A stretch of DNA of 64,000 nt, from the NCBI GenBank assembly GCA_033980235.1, contig CM067067.1:35881200-35945199 (forward strand). Reading direction: 5' to 3'. A model generated the notes under the pieces. The model was not told the DNA's origin. It made no database searches and saw only the letters and a program-made list of their open reading frames with translations. Source of the stretch: Diadema setosum (Eukaryota > Echinodermata > Echinoidea > Diadematoida > Diadematidae). The position numbers and the translations under genes were made by a program. Of this stretch, positions 46,958 to 59,890 are shown one piece after another (the first letter of the stretch is position 1; each line of letters starts with the position of its first letter).

Positions 46958-49045
46958 AGGTGATCCGAGTATCCTCTCGGATCACCTTCTGTATCTCTAC
47001 GGATTCTTTGTTAGGTGATCCGAGTATCCTCTCGGATCACCTTCTGTATCTGTACGGATTCTTTGTTTTTCTTCTTCTTTATTTCTCCTCAAAAGTTGTG
47101 TATCGATTAGCTCAGAAAGTGCTCCTCCTATCAATATCAAAATTATACCATATATGTATCGTCTCCCAAAGACGGCAATCGAACTAAAATCAAAGTGATC
47201 AGTCGACCGTGACGTCACTATGACGTCATTACATGAAAACACATTCTCAATCATATCTCATTAATGGAATGGAATTTTTCAATGAAATTTACGTCACATA
47301 TATTTCAAGTTATGCGCATTCTACTCATATTCTCAAAATTCATATTTTCTCTTAAAACGTGCGCGTACGCGCGCGTTGAAATATTTGTATGCTCAAATCG
47401 AGCTCAAATTTTTTTTGCACACGTTTCAGATCATTTGGAGCATTTTTTGAAAAATTGGAAAAATTGGACGGACGCGTACGCGCGCGCACATATTCGCACA
47501 CACAGTTCATATGCAATTGAAATTTCCCATTTTTTTACACTTATCGGATGCCTAAAATGTCAAGGAATATTTCTACCAAGTTTCAAGTCAATCCGACTCA
47601 ATATGACGTCATACGGGCCCGTCAAAGTTGAAATTCCGCGCGCGCGTCAATGGCGATAAACAGTGCAACGATGCCAAAAAAACGCCAATTTTAAATCCGA
47701 TTTTACTCGTCAGGATGGACGGTAACCCCCCATTTTCTTTACATATTCTGAAAGCTGATGAGTTGGACATGTTATTTCATGGGTTGGCGATGCTGGCAAA
47801 ATGATTAAAAGATATCAAATTTCTTAATAAAGTAAAAAAAGTAAATTTTCAAAATGACGTCATCAAATTTCAAGTTCACTCGAGCGTATCTCACTTATCC
47901 GTGGCCAATTTACATTCAGATTTCAGTATGTTGTAGCTTATTAAATGATCTTTCATTAATATAATTACAACATTTTGATTGAATGACGGCATCACCTCGT
48001 TAAAATGGATTGAAAGTAATATTGTCAAATTTGACCAGTTTACGTGTTATCCCTATGGGAGAGCAGTTTTTCTGGCAGTGAAAATTGACATGACTATCTT
48101 TTTCGAGCACTAGCTCACTTACGCTTCGGTGAATTTCTCCCAGATTTTAGTATGTTGTAGCTGAGACTTTGGGCTATCGTAAGTGTGCCCTCCATTTTTT
48201 CATACGATGTCGGCATCACGTCGAAAAACTTGGTTGAAAATGGCACGAGGCTTCGATGCAGCGTCATTTTGCTTAATACACAGGGCCTATGGAGAATGAA
48301 ATAGGTCATTACGTAGCGCATCCGACTCGTAACCCTAAGGTCCCTGGTTCGAGGCTCACCCCTGCCAATATTTTTTTTTATTTTTTTAAACACTTTTTTC
48401 CTTCTTTTTCTTTAGTTAATCTTAATCTCCCTTTCCTTACTTTATCTTTTCCTGATTTTTTTATGCTTCTCCTTCAAATTTCTATAAAATAACATAGTTT
48501 TTCTTTATTTTTCTTTCTTTCTACTACTTTCTGTGCAATAGATGAACAACAACAACGGCTATCAATCCCATATTTTGCACATGTTTAGTACATGTCACGT
48601 ACATTATTTCATAAAATAACAACTACTTGATCGGACACCATCTTGGGTATGTAAATTAGGGTCAAAGGTCATAAATGTTTCTTCCTGTATCTTGGTGAAT
48701 ACATGTCCTATCTTTCCCATATTTTGCACACGCAAAGACCATGTTACAAGAATCATTTCATAAAATCATCACTTTTTGCTTAGACGCCATCTTGGGTGTG
48801 CAAAGTGAGTTCAAAGGTCAAATATACTTCATTCTGTATTTCCGTTAGTGTATACGGAATTCGGTACCAAAGATGGCAGGTCTCACTCCCTTTTCTAAAT
48901 GAGAATCCAAACATCACACGGCCAATGTCCCGTCAACACAGATGAAACCTGTATGGCCATGAATATTTGGATCAGGACTCAAATCATTGATTTTCGAAGA
49001 GATCGGATCACCTAATTTGTCAGTGTTGACAAATTCCGGTTCTAG
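46958..49045 (+). mobile_element. Array unit 2, with tRNA-like insert
   Basis: Starts TTAGGTGATCC directly after unit 1's CTAG. The 5' terminus is again duplicated (46958 and 47013). CREs at 47210, 47221, 47604 and 47855. Between about 48238 and 48525 the usual module sequence is replaced by a tRNA-like insert. The 3' end has CGGATCACCT at 49004-49013, hairpin 49014-49035 and CTAG 49042-49045. Confidence 0.78.
48238..48525 (+). mobile_element. tRNA-derived SINE-like insertion within array unit 2
   Basis: Foreign to the surrounding repeat. It contains GTAGCGCATCCGACTCGTAA (A-box and anticodon-arm-like, with loop CTCGTAA) and, 20-odd bases later, CTGGTTCGAGGCTCACCCC (B box and T arm), in the order and approximate spacing of a tRNA. 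A T-rich stretch with T8-T9 runs follows. The antisense frame with EPRTRDLRV is the characteristic translation artefact of tRNA-like sequence. Host sequence resumes near TTTCTTTCTTTCTACTACTT. The insertion also removed or replaced some host module sequence. Exact ends and target duplication are unclear. Confidence 0.6.
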
Positions 49046-51573
49046 TTGGTTCTTCTTCTTATTTCTGGACAAAAGTTGTGTATCTACTTACTCAAAAAGT
49101 TCTCAGAGTATCAATTTCAAACTCATACCGTATATGTATCATGTCCCAAAGACGACAAATCTAATGTATCATTGTGATCAGTCGACCATGACGTCACTAT
49201 GACGTCATTATATGAAAACACATTTTCATTCATATCTCATTAATGGAATGGAATTTTTCAATGAAATTTACGTCACATACATTTCAAGTTATGCGCATGT
49301 TACTCATATTCTCAAAATTCATATTTTCTCTTAAAACGTGCGCGTACGCGCGCGTTGAAATATTTGTATGCTCAAATCGAGCTCAAAATTTTTTTGCACA
49401 CGTTTCAGACCATTTGGAGCATTTTTTGAAAAATTGAAAAAATTGGACGGACGCGTACGCGCGCGCGCATATACGCACGCACAGCTCATATGCAATAGAA
49501 ATTTCCCGTTTTTTCACATTTATCAGATGCCTGAAATGTCAAGGAATATTTCTACCAAGTTTCACGTCAATCTGACTCAATATGACGTCACACGGGCCCG
49601 TCAAAGTTGAAATTCCGCGCGCGCGTCAATGGCGATATACAGCGCAACAATGCAAAAAACCGCCAATTTTAAATCCAATTTTACTCGTCAGGATGGACGG
49701 TGACCCCCCATTTTTTTTACATATTCTGAAAGCTGATGAGTTGGACATGTCATTTCATGGGTTGGCGATGCTGGAAAAATGATGAAAAGATATAAAATTT
49801 CTTAATAAAGTAAAAAAAGTAAATTTTCAAAATGACGTCATCGAATTTTAAGTTTACTCAAGCATATCTCACTTATTCTTTCGTTGATATTCATCCAAAT
49901 TTCAATATGTTGTAGCTCATTAAATGGTCTTTCAGTCATATAATAACAACATTTTAATTGGATGACGGCATTACCTCGTAAAAAGGGATTAAAAGTAACA
50001 TTGTCATATTTGACCAGTTTACGTGTTATCTCTATGGGAGTGCAGTTTTCCTGGAAATGAAAACTGACATGACTATCTTTATCGAGCACTAGCTCACTTA
50101 TGCTTCGGTGAATTTCTCCCATATTTTAATATGTTGTAGCTGAGACTTTGGGCTATCGCAAGTGTGTCCTTCGTTTTTTCATACGACGTCGGCATCACGT
50201 CAAAAAAATTGGTTGAAATTAAAGCTTATCTTCGATGTATTGAGATATTTCTTTCTTTCTGCAACTTTCTTTGCAATAACTCAAGAAAAACAAGCTCTAT
50301 CAGCCCAATATTTTGCACATGTTTAGTTTATGTCACCTACATTATTTCATAAAATAACAGCTACTTGATCGGGCACCTTCTTGGGTATGTAAATTAGGGT
50401 CAAAGGTCAAAAATGTTTCATCCTGTATCTTGGTGAATACATGTCTTATCTTTCCCATATTTTGCATACGTAAAGACCATGTTACAAGAATCATTTCACA
50501 AAATAACCACTTTTTGCTCAGACGCCATCTTGTCTGTGCAAAGTAGGGTCAAAGGTCATATGTACTTCTTTCTTTATCTTCATTATGACGTGTTATCTCT
50601 ATGGGAGGGAATTTGTCTAGATGTGAAAATTGACATGATTGTCTTTATCGACGACTAGCTCACTTACCCTTCGGTGAATTTCGTCCAGATTTTAGTATGT
50701 TGTAGCCAATTTAATACTCTTTAAGTTTTATTCATCAAAGTTTTAATCGGATGATGTCTTCACCTCGTGAAAATGGATATAATGTAACCTTGTCAAATTT
50801 AACCAGTTTACGTATTATCTCTATGGGATGGAATTTCTCTGGAAATGAAAATTGACATGACGGTCTTTATCGAGCACTAGCTCACTTACTCTTTGGTGAA
50901 TTTCTCCCAGATTTTAGTATGTTATAGCTGAGACTTTGAGCTGTCGTGAAAGTTCTCTCTATTTTTTCATACGACGCCGAGATCACGTCAAAAAACTTGG
51001 TTGAAATCAAACTTATCTTCGATGTATTGAGATATTTCTTTCTTTCTGCAACTTTCTCTGCAATAACTCAAGAAAAACACCCCCTATCATCCCCATATTT
51101 TGCACATGTTTAGTTCATGTCACGTACAATATTTCATAAAATAACAACTACTTGATCAGACGTCATCTTGGGTATGTAAATTAGGGTCAAAGGTCATAAA
51201 TGTATCATCTTGTATCTTGGTGAATACATGTCTTATCTTTTCCATATTTTGCACACGTAAAGACCATGTTACAAGGATCATTTCACAAAATAACCACTTT
51301 TTGCTCAGATGCCATCTTGGCTGTGCAAAGTGGGGTCAAAGGTCATATGTACTTCATTTTGTATCTTCGTTATAGTGTATACGGAATTTGGTACCAAAGA
51401 TGGCAGACCTGACTCCCTTTTCTAAATGAGAATCCAAACATCACACGGCCAATGTTCCTAAACACAGATGAAACCTGTATGGTCATGCCTATATTGGGAT
51501 CAGAACTCAAATCATTGATTTTCGAAAAGATCGGATCACCTAATTTGTCAGTGTTGACAAATTCCAAGTCTAG
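49046..51573 (+). mobile_element. Array unit 3 (5' end truncated)
   Basis: Begins TTGGTTCTTCTTC immediately after unit 2's CTAG and lacks the AGGTGATCCG palindrome. From there it matches unit 1 at a constant offset of 5,182 bases through about 46,180 (51,360 here), with few differences in the first kilobase. It then skips one internal module. The 3' end has CGGATCACCT at 51532-51541, hairpin 51542-51563 and CTAG 51570-51573. Confidence 0.8.
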
Positions 51574-51575
51574 TT

Positions 51576-53929
51576 AGGTGATCCGAGTATCCTTCGGATC
51601 ACCTTCTGTATCTGTACTGATTCTTTCTTCTTTATTTCTTTATTTCTCCGCAAAAGTTGTGCAGAGGTTAGCTCAGAAAGTCCGCTGCCTATCAATTTCA
51701 AAATTATACCATGTATGCATCATGTCCCAAAGACGACAAATCTAATGTATCACTGTGATCAGTCGACCGTGACGTCACTATGACGTCATTATATGAAAAC
51801 ACATTCTCACTCATATCTCATTAATGGAATAGAATTTTTCAATGAAATTTACGTCACAAATATTTCAAGTTATGCGCATTCTGCTCATGTTCTCAAAATT
51901 CATATATTCTCTTAAAACGTGCGCGTACGCGCGCGTTGAAATATTTGTATGCTCAAATCGAGCTCAAAATTTTTTTGCACACGTTTCAGACCATTTGGAG
52001 CATTTTTTGAAAAATTGAAAAAATCGGACGGACGCGTACGCGCGCGCGCATATACGCACGCACAGCTCATATGCAATAGAAATTTCCCGTTTTTTCACAC
52101 TTATCGGCTGCCTGAAATGTCAAGGAATATTTCTACCAAGTTTCAAGTCAATCCGACTCAACATGACGTCATACGGGCCCATCAAAGTTGAAATTCCGCG
52201 CGCGCGTCAATGGCGATATATAGTACAACTATGCCAAAAAACTGCCAATTTTAAATACGATTTTACTCGTCAGGATGGACAGTGACCCCCCATTTTCTGT
52301 ACATATTTTGAAAGCTGATGAGTTGTACATGTCATTTCATGGGGTGGCAATGCTGACACAATGATTAAAAGATTTCAAATTTCTTAATAAAGTAAAAAAA
52401 GTAAATTTTCAAAATGACGTCATCAAATTTCAAGTTCATTCGAGCGTATCTCACTAGTCCTTTGTCAATTTTCACCCAGATTTCAGTATGATGTAGCTTA
52501 TTTAATGTTCTTTCAAACATAAAATTACAAAATTTTGATTGGATAACGGTATCACCTCGTAAAAATGGATTGAAAGTGATCTTGTCAAATTTGACCAGTT
52601 TACGTGTTATCTCTATGGGAGTGCAGTTTTTCTGGAAATGAAAATTGACATGACTATCTTTATCGAGCACTAGCTCACTTAAGCTTCGGTAAATTTCTCC
52701 CAGATTTTAATATGTTGTAGCTGAGACTTTACGCTACCGTAAGTGTGCCCTTTGTTTTTTCATACGATGTCAGAATCACGTCAAAAAATTGGGTTGAAAT
52801 TCAGGCTTATCTTCGATGTATTGAGATATTTCTTTCTTTCTGCAACTTTCTTTGCAATAACTCAAGAAAAACGGCCTCTATCACTTCCATATTTTGCACA
52901 TGTTTAGTTCATGTCACGTGAATTATTTCATAAAATAACAACTACTTGATCAGACGCCATCTTGGGTATTTGAATTAGGGTCAAAGGTCATAAGTGTTTC
53001 ACCCTGTATCTTAGTGAATACATGTTTTATCTTTCCCATATTTTGCACACGCAAAGACCATGTCACAAGGATCATTTCACAAAATAACTACTTTTTACTC
53101 AGATGCCATCTTGTCTGTGCAAATTGAGGTCAAAGGTCATATGTACTTCTTTTTGTATCTTCGTTATGACGTGTTATCTCTATGGGAGGGAATTTTTTTA
53201 AATGTGAAAATTGACATGATTGTCTTTATCGAGCACTAGCTCACTTACCCTTCGGTGAATTTCTCCCAGATTCTAATATGTTGTAGCTGAGACTTTGCGC
53301 TATCGTTATGTGCCCTTCGTTTTTTCATACGATGTCGGAATTATGATAAAAAAAAACGTGGTTGAAATTAAAGCTTATCTTCTATGTATTGAGATATTTC
53401 TTTCTTTCTGAAACTTTCTTTGCAATAACTCAAGAAAAACACGCCCTATCACCCCCATATTTTGCACATGTTTAGTTCATGGCTCCTACATTATTTCTTA
53501 AAATAACAACTACTAGATCGGACAACATCTTGGGTATGTAAATTAGGGTCAAAGGTCATAAATTTTTCATCTTGTATCTTAGTGAATACCTGTCCTATCT
53601 TTCCCATATTTTTCACACGTATAGACGATGTCGCGAGAATCATTTCACAAAATAACCACTATTTCATCAGATGCAATCTTGGGAGTGCAAAGGTGGGTCA
53701 AAGGTCATATGTACTTGTTGCTGTTTCTTCGTTATAGTGTGTACAGAATTTGGTACCTAACATGGCAGATATGACTCCCTTATGAGAATGTAAACATCAC
53801 ACGGCCAATGTCTCTAAACACAGATGAAACTTGTATGGTCATGCCTATTGCGATCAGGACTCGAATCATTGATAAAAAAAAAAATCGGATCACCTTAATT
53901 TGTCAGTGATGACAAATTACAATCTCTAG
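51576..53929 (+). mobile_element. Array unit 4
   Basis: Starts AGGTGATCCG after the TT junction, with a shorter terminal palindrome (GAGTATCCTTCGGATCACC). Its 5' half shares variants with unit 2 (ACATTCTCA). It contains a perfect DR1, AGGTCAAAGGTCA, at 53127-53139. The 3' end is of a second subtype: CGGATCACCTT, hairpin stem 53897-53905 / 53910-53918, then ACAATCTCTAG ending 53929. Confidence 0.8.
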
Positions 53930-56900
53930 TCTTCTTCTTCTTCTTCTTCTTTATTTCTTTCTCCTCAAATCTTGTGTATCGGTTAACTTAAAAAGTCCCC
54001 TACCTATCACTTTCAAACTTATACCATATATGTATCATGTCCTAAGGACGACAGATCTAGTGTATCAATGTGATCAGTTAACCGTGACGTCATTATGACG
54101 TCATTATCTGAAATCACGTTTACATCAATATCTCATTAATGGAATGGAATTTTTGAATGAAATTAAGATATCATATAGTTCAAGTCAAGGTCTATTGATA
54201 TATTTCATAAAATTTAGTCACGTTCATACTAAACGAGCGCGTACGCGCGCGTTGAAATTTAAACATGCTCCAATCAACCTCAAAATTGTTTTGCACACGT
54301 TTCAGGTCATTTACTGCATTTCAAAAAAAATCGACGGACGCGTACGCGCGCGCGCATATACGCACGCAAAGCTCATATGCAATAGAAATTTCACGTTTTA
54401 TCGCACGGATCGAATGTCTGAAATGTCAAGGAATATTTCTACCAAGTTTCAAGTCAATCCGATTCAATATGACGTCATACGGGCCCGTCAAAGTTGAAAT
54501 TCCGCGCGCGCGTCAATGGCGATATGCAGTGCAACTATGCCAAAAAATTGCTAATTTTAGATCCGATTTTACTCGTCAGGATGGACGGTGACCCCCCATT
54601 TTCTTTACATATTTTGAAAGCTGATGAGTTGTACATGTCATTTCATGGGGTGGTAATGCTGACAAAATGATTAAAAGATATCAAATTTCTTAATAAAGTA
54701 AAAAAAGTAAATTTTCAAAATGACGTCATCAAATTTCAAGTTCACTCAAGCTTATCTCACTAGTCCTTTGTCAATTTTCACCCAGATTTCAGTATGTTGT
54801 AGCTTATTTTATGTTCTTTCAAACATAAAATTACAATATTTTGATTAGATAACGGTATCACCTCGTAAAAATGGATTGAATGTGATCTTGTCAAATTTGA
54901 CCAGTTTACGTGTTATCTCTATGGGAGTGCAGTTTTTCTGGAAATGAAAATTGACATGACTATCTTTATCGAGCACTAGCTAACTTACCCTTCGGTGAAT
55001 TTCTCCCAGATTTTAATATGTTGTAGCTGAGACTTTACGCTACCGTAAGTGTGCCCTTCGTTTTTTCATACGATGTCGGGATCACGTCAAAACTTTTGGT
55101 TGAAATTCAGGCTTATCTTCGATGTATTGAGATATTTCTTTCTTTCTGCAACTTTCTTTGCAATAACTCAAGAAAAACGGCCTCTATCACTTCCATATTT
55201 TGCACATGTTTAGTTCATGTCACGTCAATTATTTCATAAAATAACAACTACTTGATCGGACACCATCTTGGGTATGTAAATTAGGGTCAAAGGTCATAAG
55301 TGTTTCATCGAGTATCTTAGTGAATACATGTCCTATCTTTCCCATATTTTGCACACGCAAAGACCATGTTACAAGGATCATTTCACAAAATAATTACTTT
55401 TTACTCAGATGCCATCTTGTCTGTGCAAATTGAGGTCAAAGGTCATATGTACTTCTTTTTGTATCTTCGTTATGACGTGTTATCTCTATGGGAGGGAATT
55501 TTTTTTAATGTGAATATTGACATGATCGTCTTTATCGAGCACTTGCTCACTTACCCTTTGGTGAATTTCTCCCAGATTTTGATATGTTCTAGCTGAGACT
55601 TTGCGCTATCATTAGGTGATCCGAATATCCTTCGGATCACCTTCTGTATCTGTACTGATTGTTTATTTCTGGACAAAAGTTGTGCAGAGGTTAGCTCAGA
55701 AAGTTCGCAGCCTATCAATATCAAAATTATACCATATATGTATCATGTCGCAAAGACGACAGATCTTATAAAATCATAGTGATCAGTCGACCGTGACGTC
55801 ACTATGACGTCATTATATGAAAACACATTTTCATGCATATCTCATTAATGGAATGGAATATTTCAATGAAATTTACGTCACATATATTTCAGGTCAAGTG
55901 CATTCTACTCATATTCTCAAAATTCATTTTAATCTCAAAACGCGCGCGTACGCGCGCGTTGAAATATTTGTATGCTCAAATCGAGCTCAAATTTTTTTTG
56001 CACACGTTTCAGACCATTTTGAGCATTTTTTGAAAAATTGCAAAAATTGGACGGACGCGTACGCGCGCGCGCATATACGCACGCACAGCTCATATGCAAT
56101 AGAAATTTCCCGTTTCTTCACTTTGATCGGATGTCTGAAATGACAAGGAATGTTTCTACCAAGTTTCAAGTCAATCCGACTCAATATGACGTCATACGGG
56201 CCCGTCAAATTTGAAATTCCGCGCGCGCGTCAATGGCGATATACAGTGCAACTATGCCAAAAAACCGCCAATTTTAAATCGGATTTTACTCGTCAGGATG
56301 GACGGTGACCCCGCATTTTCTTGACATATTCTGAAAGCTGATGAGTTGTACATGTCATTTCATGGGCTGGCTATGCTGACAAAATGATTAAAAGATATCA
56401 AATTTCTTAATAAAGTAAAAAAAGTAAATTTTCAAAATGACGTCATCCAATTTCAAGTTCACTCGAGCGTATCTCACTGATCCTTTGCCAATTTTCACTC
56501 AAATTTCAATATGTTGTAGCTTATAAAATGCTCTTTCATAAATGTAATTACACAATTTTTATTAGATATTGACATCACCTCAAAAAAATGGATTGAAGGT
56601 AACCTTGTCAAATTTGACGAGTTTACGTGTAATCTCTATGGGAGTGCAATTTTTATGGAAATGAAAATTGACATGACTATCTTTATCGAGCACTAGCTCA
56701 CTTATGCTTCGGTGAATTTCTCTAAGATTTTAATATGTTGTAGCTGAGACATAGGGCTATCGTAAGTGTGCCCTTTGTTTTTTCATACGTTGTCGGGATC
56801 ACGTGAAAAAACTTGGTTGAAATTAAAGCTTATCTTCGATGTATTGAAATATTTCTTTCTGTCTGCAACTTTCTGTGCAATAACTCAAGAAAAACATACC

Positions 56901-58563
56901 CTATCACCACGATATTATGAATATGTTTAGTTCATGTCACGAACATTATTTTAAAAAATAACAACTACTTGATCAGACGCCATCTTAGGTATGTAAATTA
57001 GGGTTAAAGGTCATAAATGTTTCATCCTGTATCTTGGTAAATATATGTCCTATCTTTCTCATATTTTGCACACGTAAAGACCATGTTACAAGGATCATTT
57101 CACAAAATAACCACTAATTGCTCAGATTTCATCTTGGGTGTGCAAAGTGGGGTCAAAGGTCATATGTACTTCTTTCTCAATCTTCGCTATTACGTGTTAT
57201 CTCTATGGGAGGGAGTTTTTCTAGATGTGAAAATTGACATGACTACCTTTATCAAGCACTATCTCACTTATGCTTCAGTGAATTTCTCCTAGATTTTAAT
57301 ATGTTGTAGCTGAAACTTTGTGCTATCATATGAGAGCCCTTTGTTTTTCACACGATGTCGGTATCACGTCAAAATACTTGGTTGAAATTAAAGCTCATCA
57401 ACGATGTATTGAAATATTTCTATCTTTTCGCAACTTTCTTTGCAAAAACTCAAGAGAAACATGCTCTATCACCACCATATTTTGCACATGTTTAGTTCAT
57501 GTCACCTACATTATTTCATAAAATAACGACTTCTTGATCAGACGCCATCTTGGGTATGTAAATAAAGGTCAAATGTCATAACTGTTTCATCTTGTACCTT
57601 GGTGAATACCTGTCCTATCTTTCCCATATTTTGCACACTTATAGACGATGTCGCAAGAATCATTTCACAAATTAACCACTTTTTCCTCAGGTGCCATCTT
57701 GGGAGTGTAAAGGTGGGTCAAAGGTCATATGTATTTGTTGCTGTATCTCCGTTATCTAGTGTATAAAGAATTTAGTACCAAGGATGGCATCACACGGCCA
57801 TCACACATCACACGGCCAATGTCTCTAAACACAGATGAAACCTGTATGGTCATGCGTATTGGGATCAGGACTCGAATCATTGATAAAAAAAAAATCGGAT
57901 CACCTTAATTTGTCAGTAATGACAAATTACAATCTCTAGTTAAATTTATTTCATTATTTCATACGATGTCGGGATCACGATAAAAAACTTGGTTGAATTT
58001 AAAGCTTATCTTCTATGTATTGAGATATTTCTTTCTTTCTGCATCTTTCTTTGCAATAACTCAAGAAAAACACGCCCAATCACCCCCATATTTTCCACAT
58101 GTTTAGTTCATGTCACGTACATTATTTCATAAAATAACAACTACTAGATCGGACAACATCTTGGGTATGTAAATTAGGGTCAAAGGTCATAAATGTTTCA
58201 TCTTGTATCTTGGTGAATACCTGTCCTATCTTTCCCATATTTTTCACACGTATACACGATGTCGCGAGAATCATTTCACAAAATAACCACTATTTCATCA
58301 GATGCAATCTTGGGAGTGCAAAGGTGGGTCAAAGGTCATATGTACTTGTTGCTGTTTCTTCGTTATAGTGTATACAGAATTTGGTACCAAACATGGCAGA
58401 TATGACTCCCTTTGCTAAATGAGAATGCAAACATCACACGGCCAATGTCTCTAAACACAGATGAAACTTGTATGGTCATGCCTATTGCGATCAGGACTCG
58501 AATCATTGATAAAAAAAATCGGATCACCTTAATTTGTCAGTGATGACAAATTACAATCTCTAG
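53930..58563 (+). mobile_element. Array unit 5, split by a nested insertion
   Basis: Left part 53930-55613, right part 57940-58563, interrupted by unit 6. It begins with a (CTT)n stretch directly after unit 4's CTAG and lacks the AGGTGATCCG palindrome. It has a perfect DR1 at 55433-55445. The right part resumes with CATACGATGTCGGGATCACG, the continuation expected of the module interrupted at GCGCTATCATT. It ends with CGGATCACCT at 58520-58529, a hairpin and CTAG 58560-58563. The 3' 550 bases closely match the end of unit 4. Confidence 0.78.
55614..57939 (+). mobile_element. Array unit 6, complete element nested in unit 5
   Basis: A complete unit of 2,326 bp. AGGTGATCCG starts at 55614 and CTAG ends at 57939, with CGGATCACCT at 57896-57905 and hairpin stem 57907-57915 / 57920-57928. 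It interrupts a module of unit 5 between T55613 and T57940, which fits insertion between two T residues. It has both the CRE-rich 5' half and several modules with GGTCAAAGGTCA. It encodes no protein, so it must have moved using another element's Rep-helicase. Confidence 0.8.
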
Positions 58564-58765
<202 letters not shown>

Positions 58766-59761
58766 AAAACATGGGCCTACACATGTCATACCGCAATTTC
58801 TATACACTTGTAAAATAATAACCAAAAAATAAAACAAGAAAAAATAAAAACCGTTCCAAGCTAAAGATGCGAATGAATGTTTCCGTATGTGTTCATTGTC
58901 AGCAGGTTTTAACATTAGTGCTGACTTAAAACTTTGTTAGATAATTTTTGTTTGCTTTTTGTTTTTTTAACCATAATTGATATGCACAAGTCAATATGAT
59001 GAGTGCTGGATAGAATAGGCCTTCTTGATGAAATGAAGTTCACGCTGAAGTTAATGAGGTATGTGCGATATCTCTTTGGTAACGGATTACTTTGTTCTGC
59101 GTCTATTTTAAATGTCTCCATTTTTATTTAAAACTGATACAAAATTTGTATCTTGTACAAATTTTTGGTGAAAGCGTGTGTAGCGTTTATTGGAGTCTTA
59201 ATCATGCAGCGGCGATTGTACACGCCGGCACATACGCACGCACACACTGCATAAGATAATACATATCAATTGTAATGTAAAGCCTAAGGAGCCTGCGCAG
59301 ATCTGAGCATATTGGTATTGGTATACTAGATTCTGTAGGGTATTGAAAAGATAAACACTGATGATCAAAGATGGCAGGAGAGATAAAGATATGTCTAGCC
59401 ACCCATCCTCCTGTCAAGTGAAGTGACCCTCAGCATACATTTCATATGCATCGACACAAGGACCTACGTGTCAAAGGAGAATGACCTAGAATAAAATGTT
59501 AACCCATCTAAATATTAGATGTGCCCCAAACTCCCCGTTGTCTTTTGGACGCAGGGATTGTCTTTAATTGGCTACGTGAGATGCTTATGGATCGGGAATT
59601 ATTTGAGATCAGAGCTCATGTACATTTTCAGTCTCCATGCTAGCACCTGCCTTTGGTCCCTGTTGGTCCCCTTTCCCCCATCCACCCCTCCTCCGTTTCT
59701 CCTTTACCGACCTTGCGGAATGCTTCGAGTTTTGATAAGATCACACGCAAAGTAAAAAGAA
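58766..59761. other. Unique AT-rich sequence
   Basis: No gene recognised. The frame at 59519-59755 is unmatched and ends near the following microsatellite. Confidence 0.5.

Positions 59762-59890
<129 letters not shown>

Larger units (their letters stand above)
43749..58563 (+). repeat. Head-to-tail array of six Helitron2/Helentron-like elements
   Basis: Six related units lie in the same orientation. Each 3' end has CGGATCACCT, a hairpin with 9-bp stem AATTTGTCA / TGACAAATT and a 4-base loop, then terminal CTAG. Full 5' ends start AGGTGATCCG, preceded by TT. The inverse pair AGGTGATCCG/CGGATCACCT is asymmetric: one arm is terminal, the other internal. That arrangement is known for Helitron2/Helentron rolling-circle transposons and their non-autonomous HINE derivatives, which also insert between two T residues and form tandem arrays. 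No Rep-helicase coding sequence exists here. All open frames in the interval are repeat-derived and recur only because the DNA does. Confidence 0.8.

Noticed and set aside
43749..58563. CRISPR array
   Set aside because: Repeats are kilobase-scale units and modules without short regular spacers, and the genome is eukaryotic.
43749..58563. Cut-and-paste DNA transposon with terminal inverted repeats AGGTGATCCG / CGGATCACCT
   Set aside because: The second arm is internal. A hairpin and CTAG lie beyond it at every 3' end, and the nested copy shows no target duplication. This fits a rolling-circle element better.
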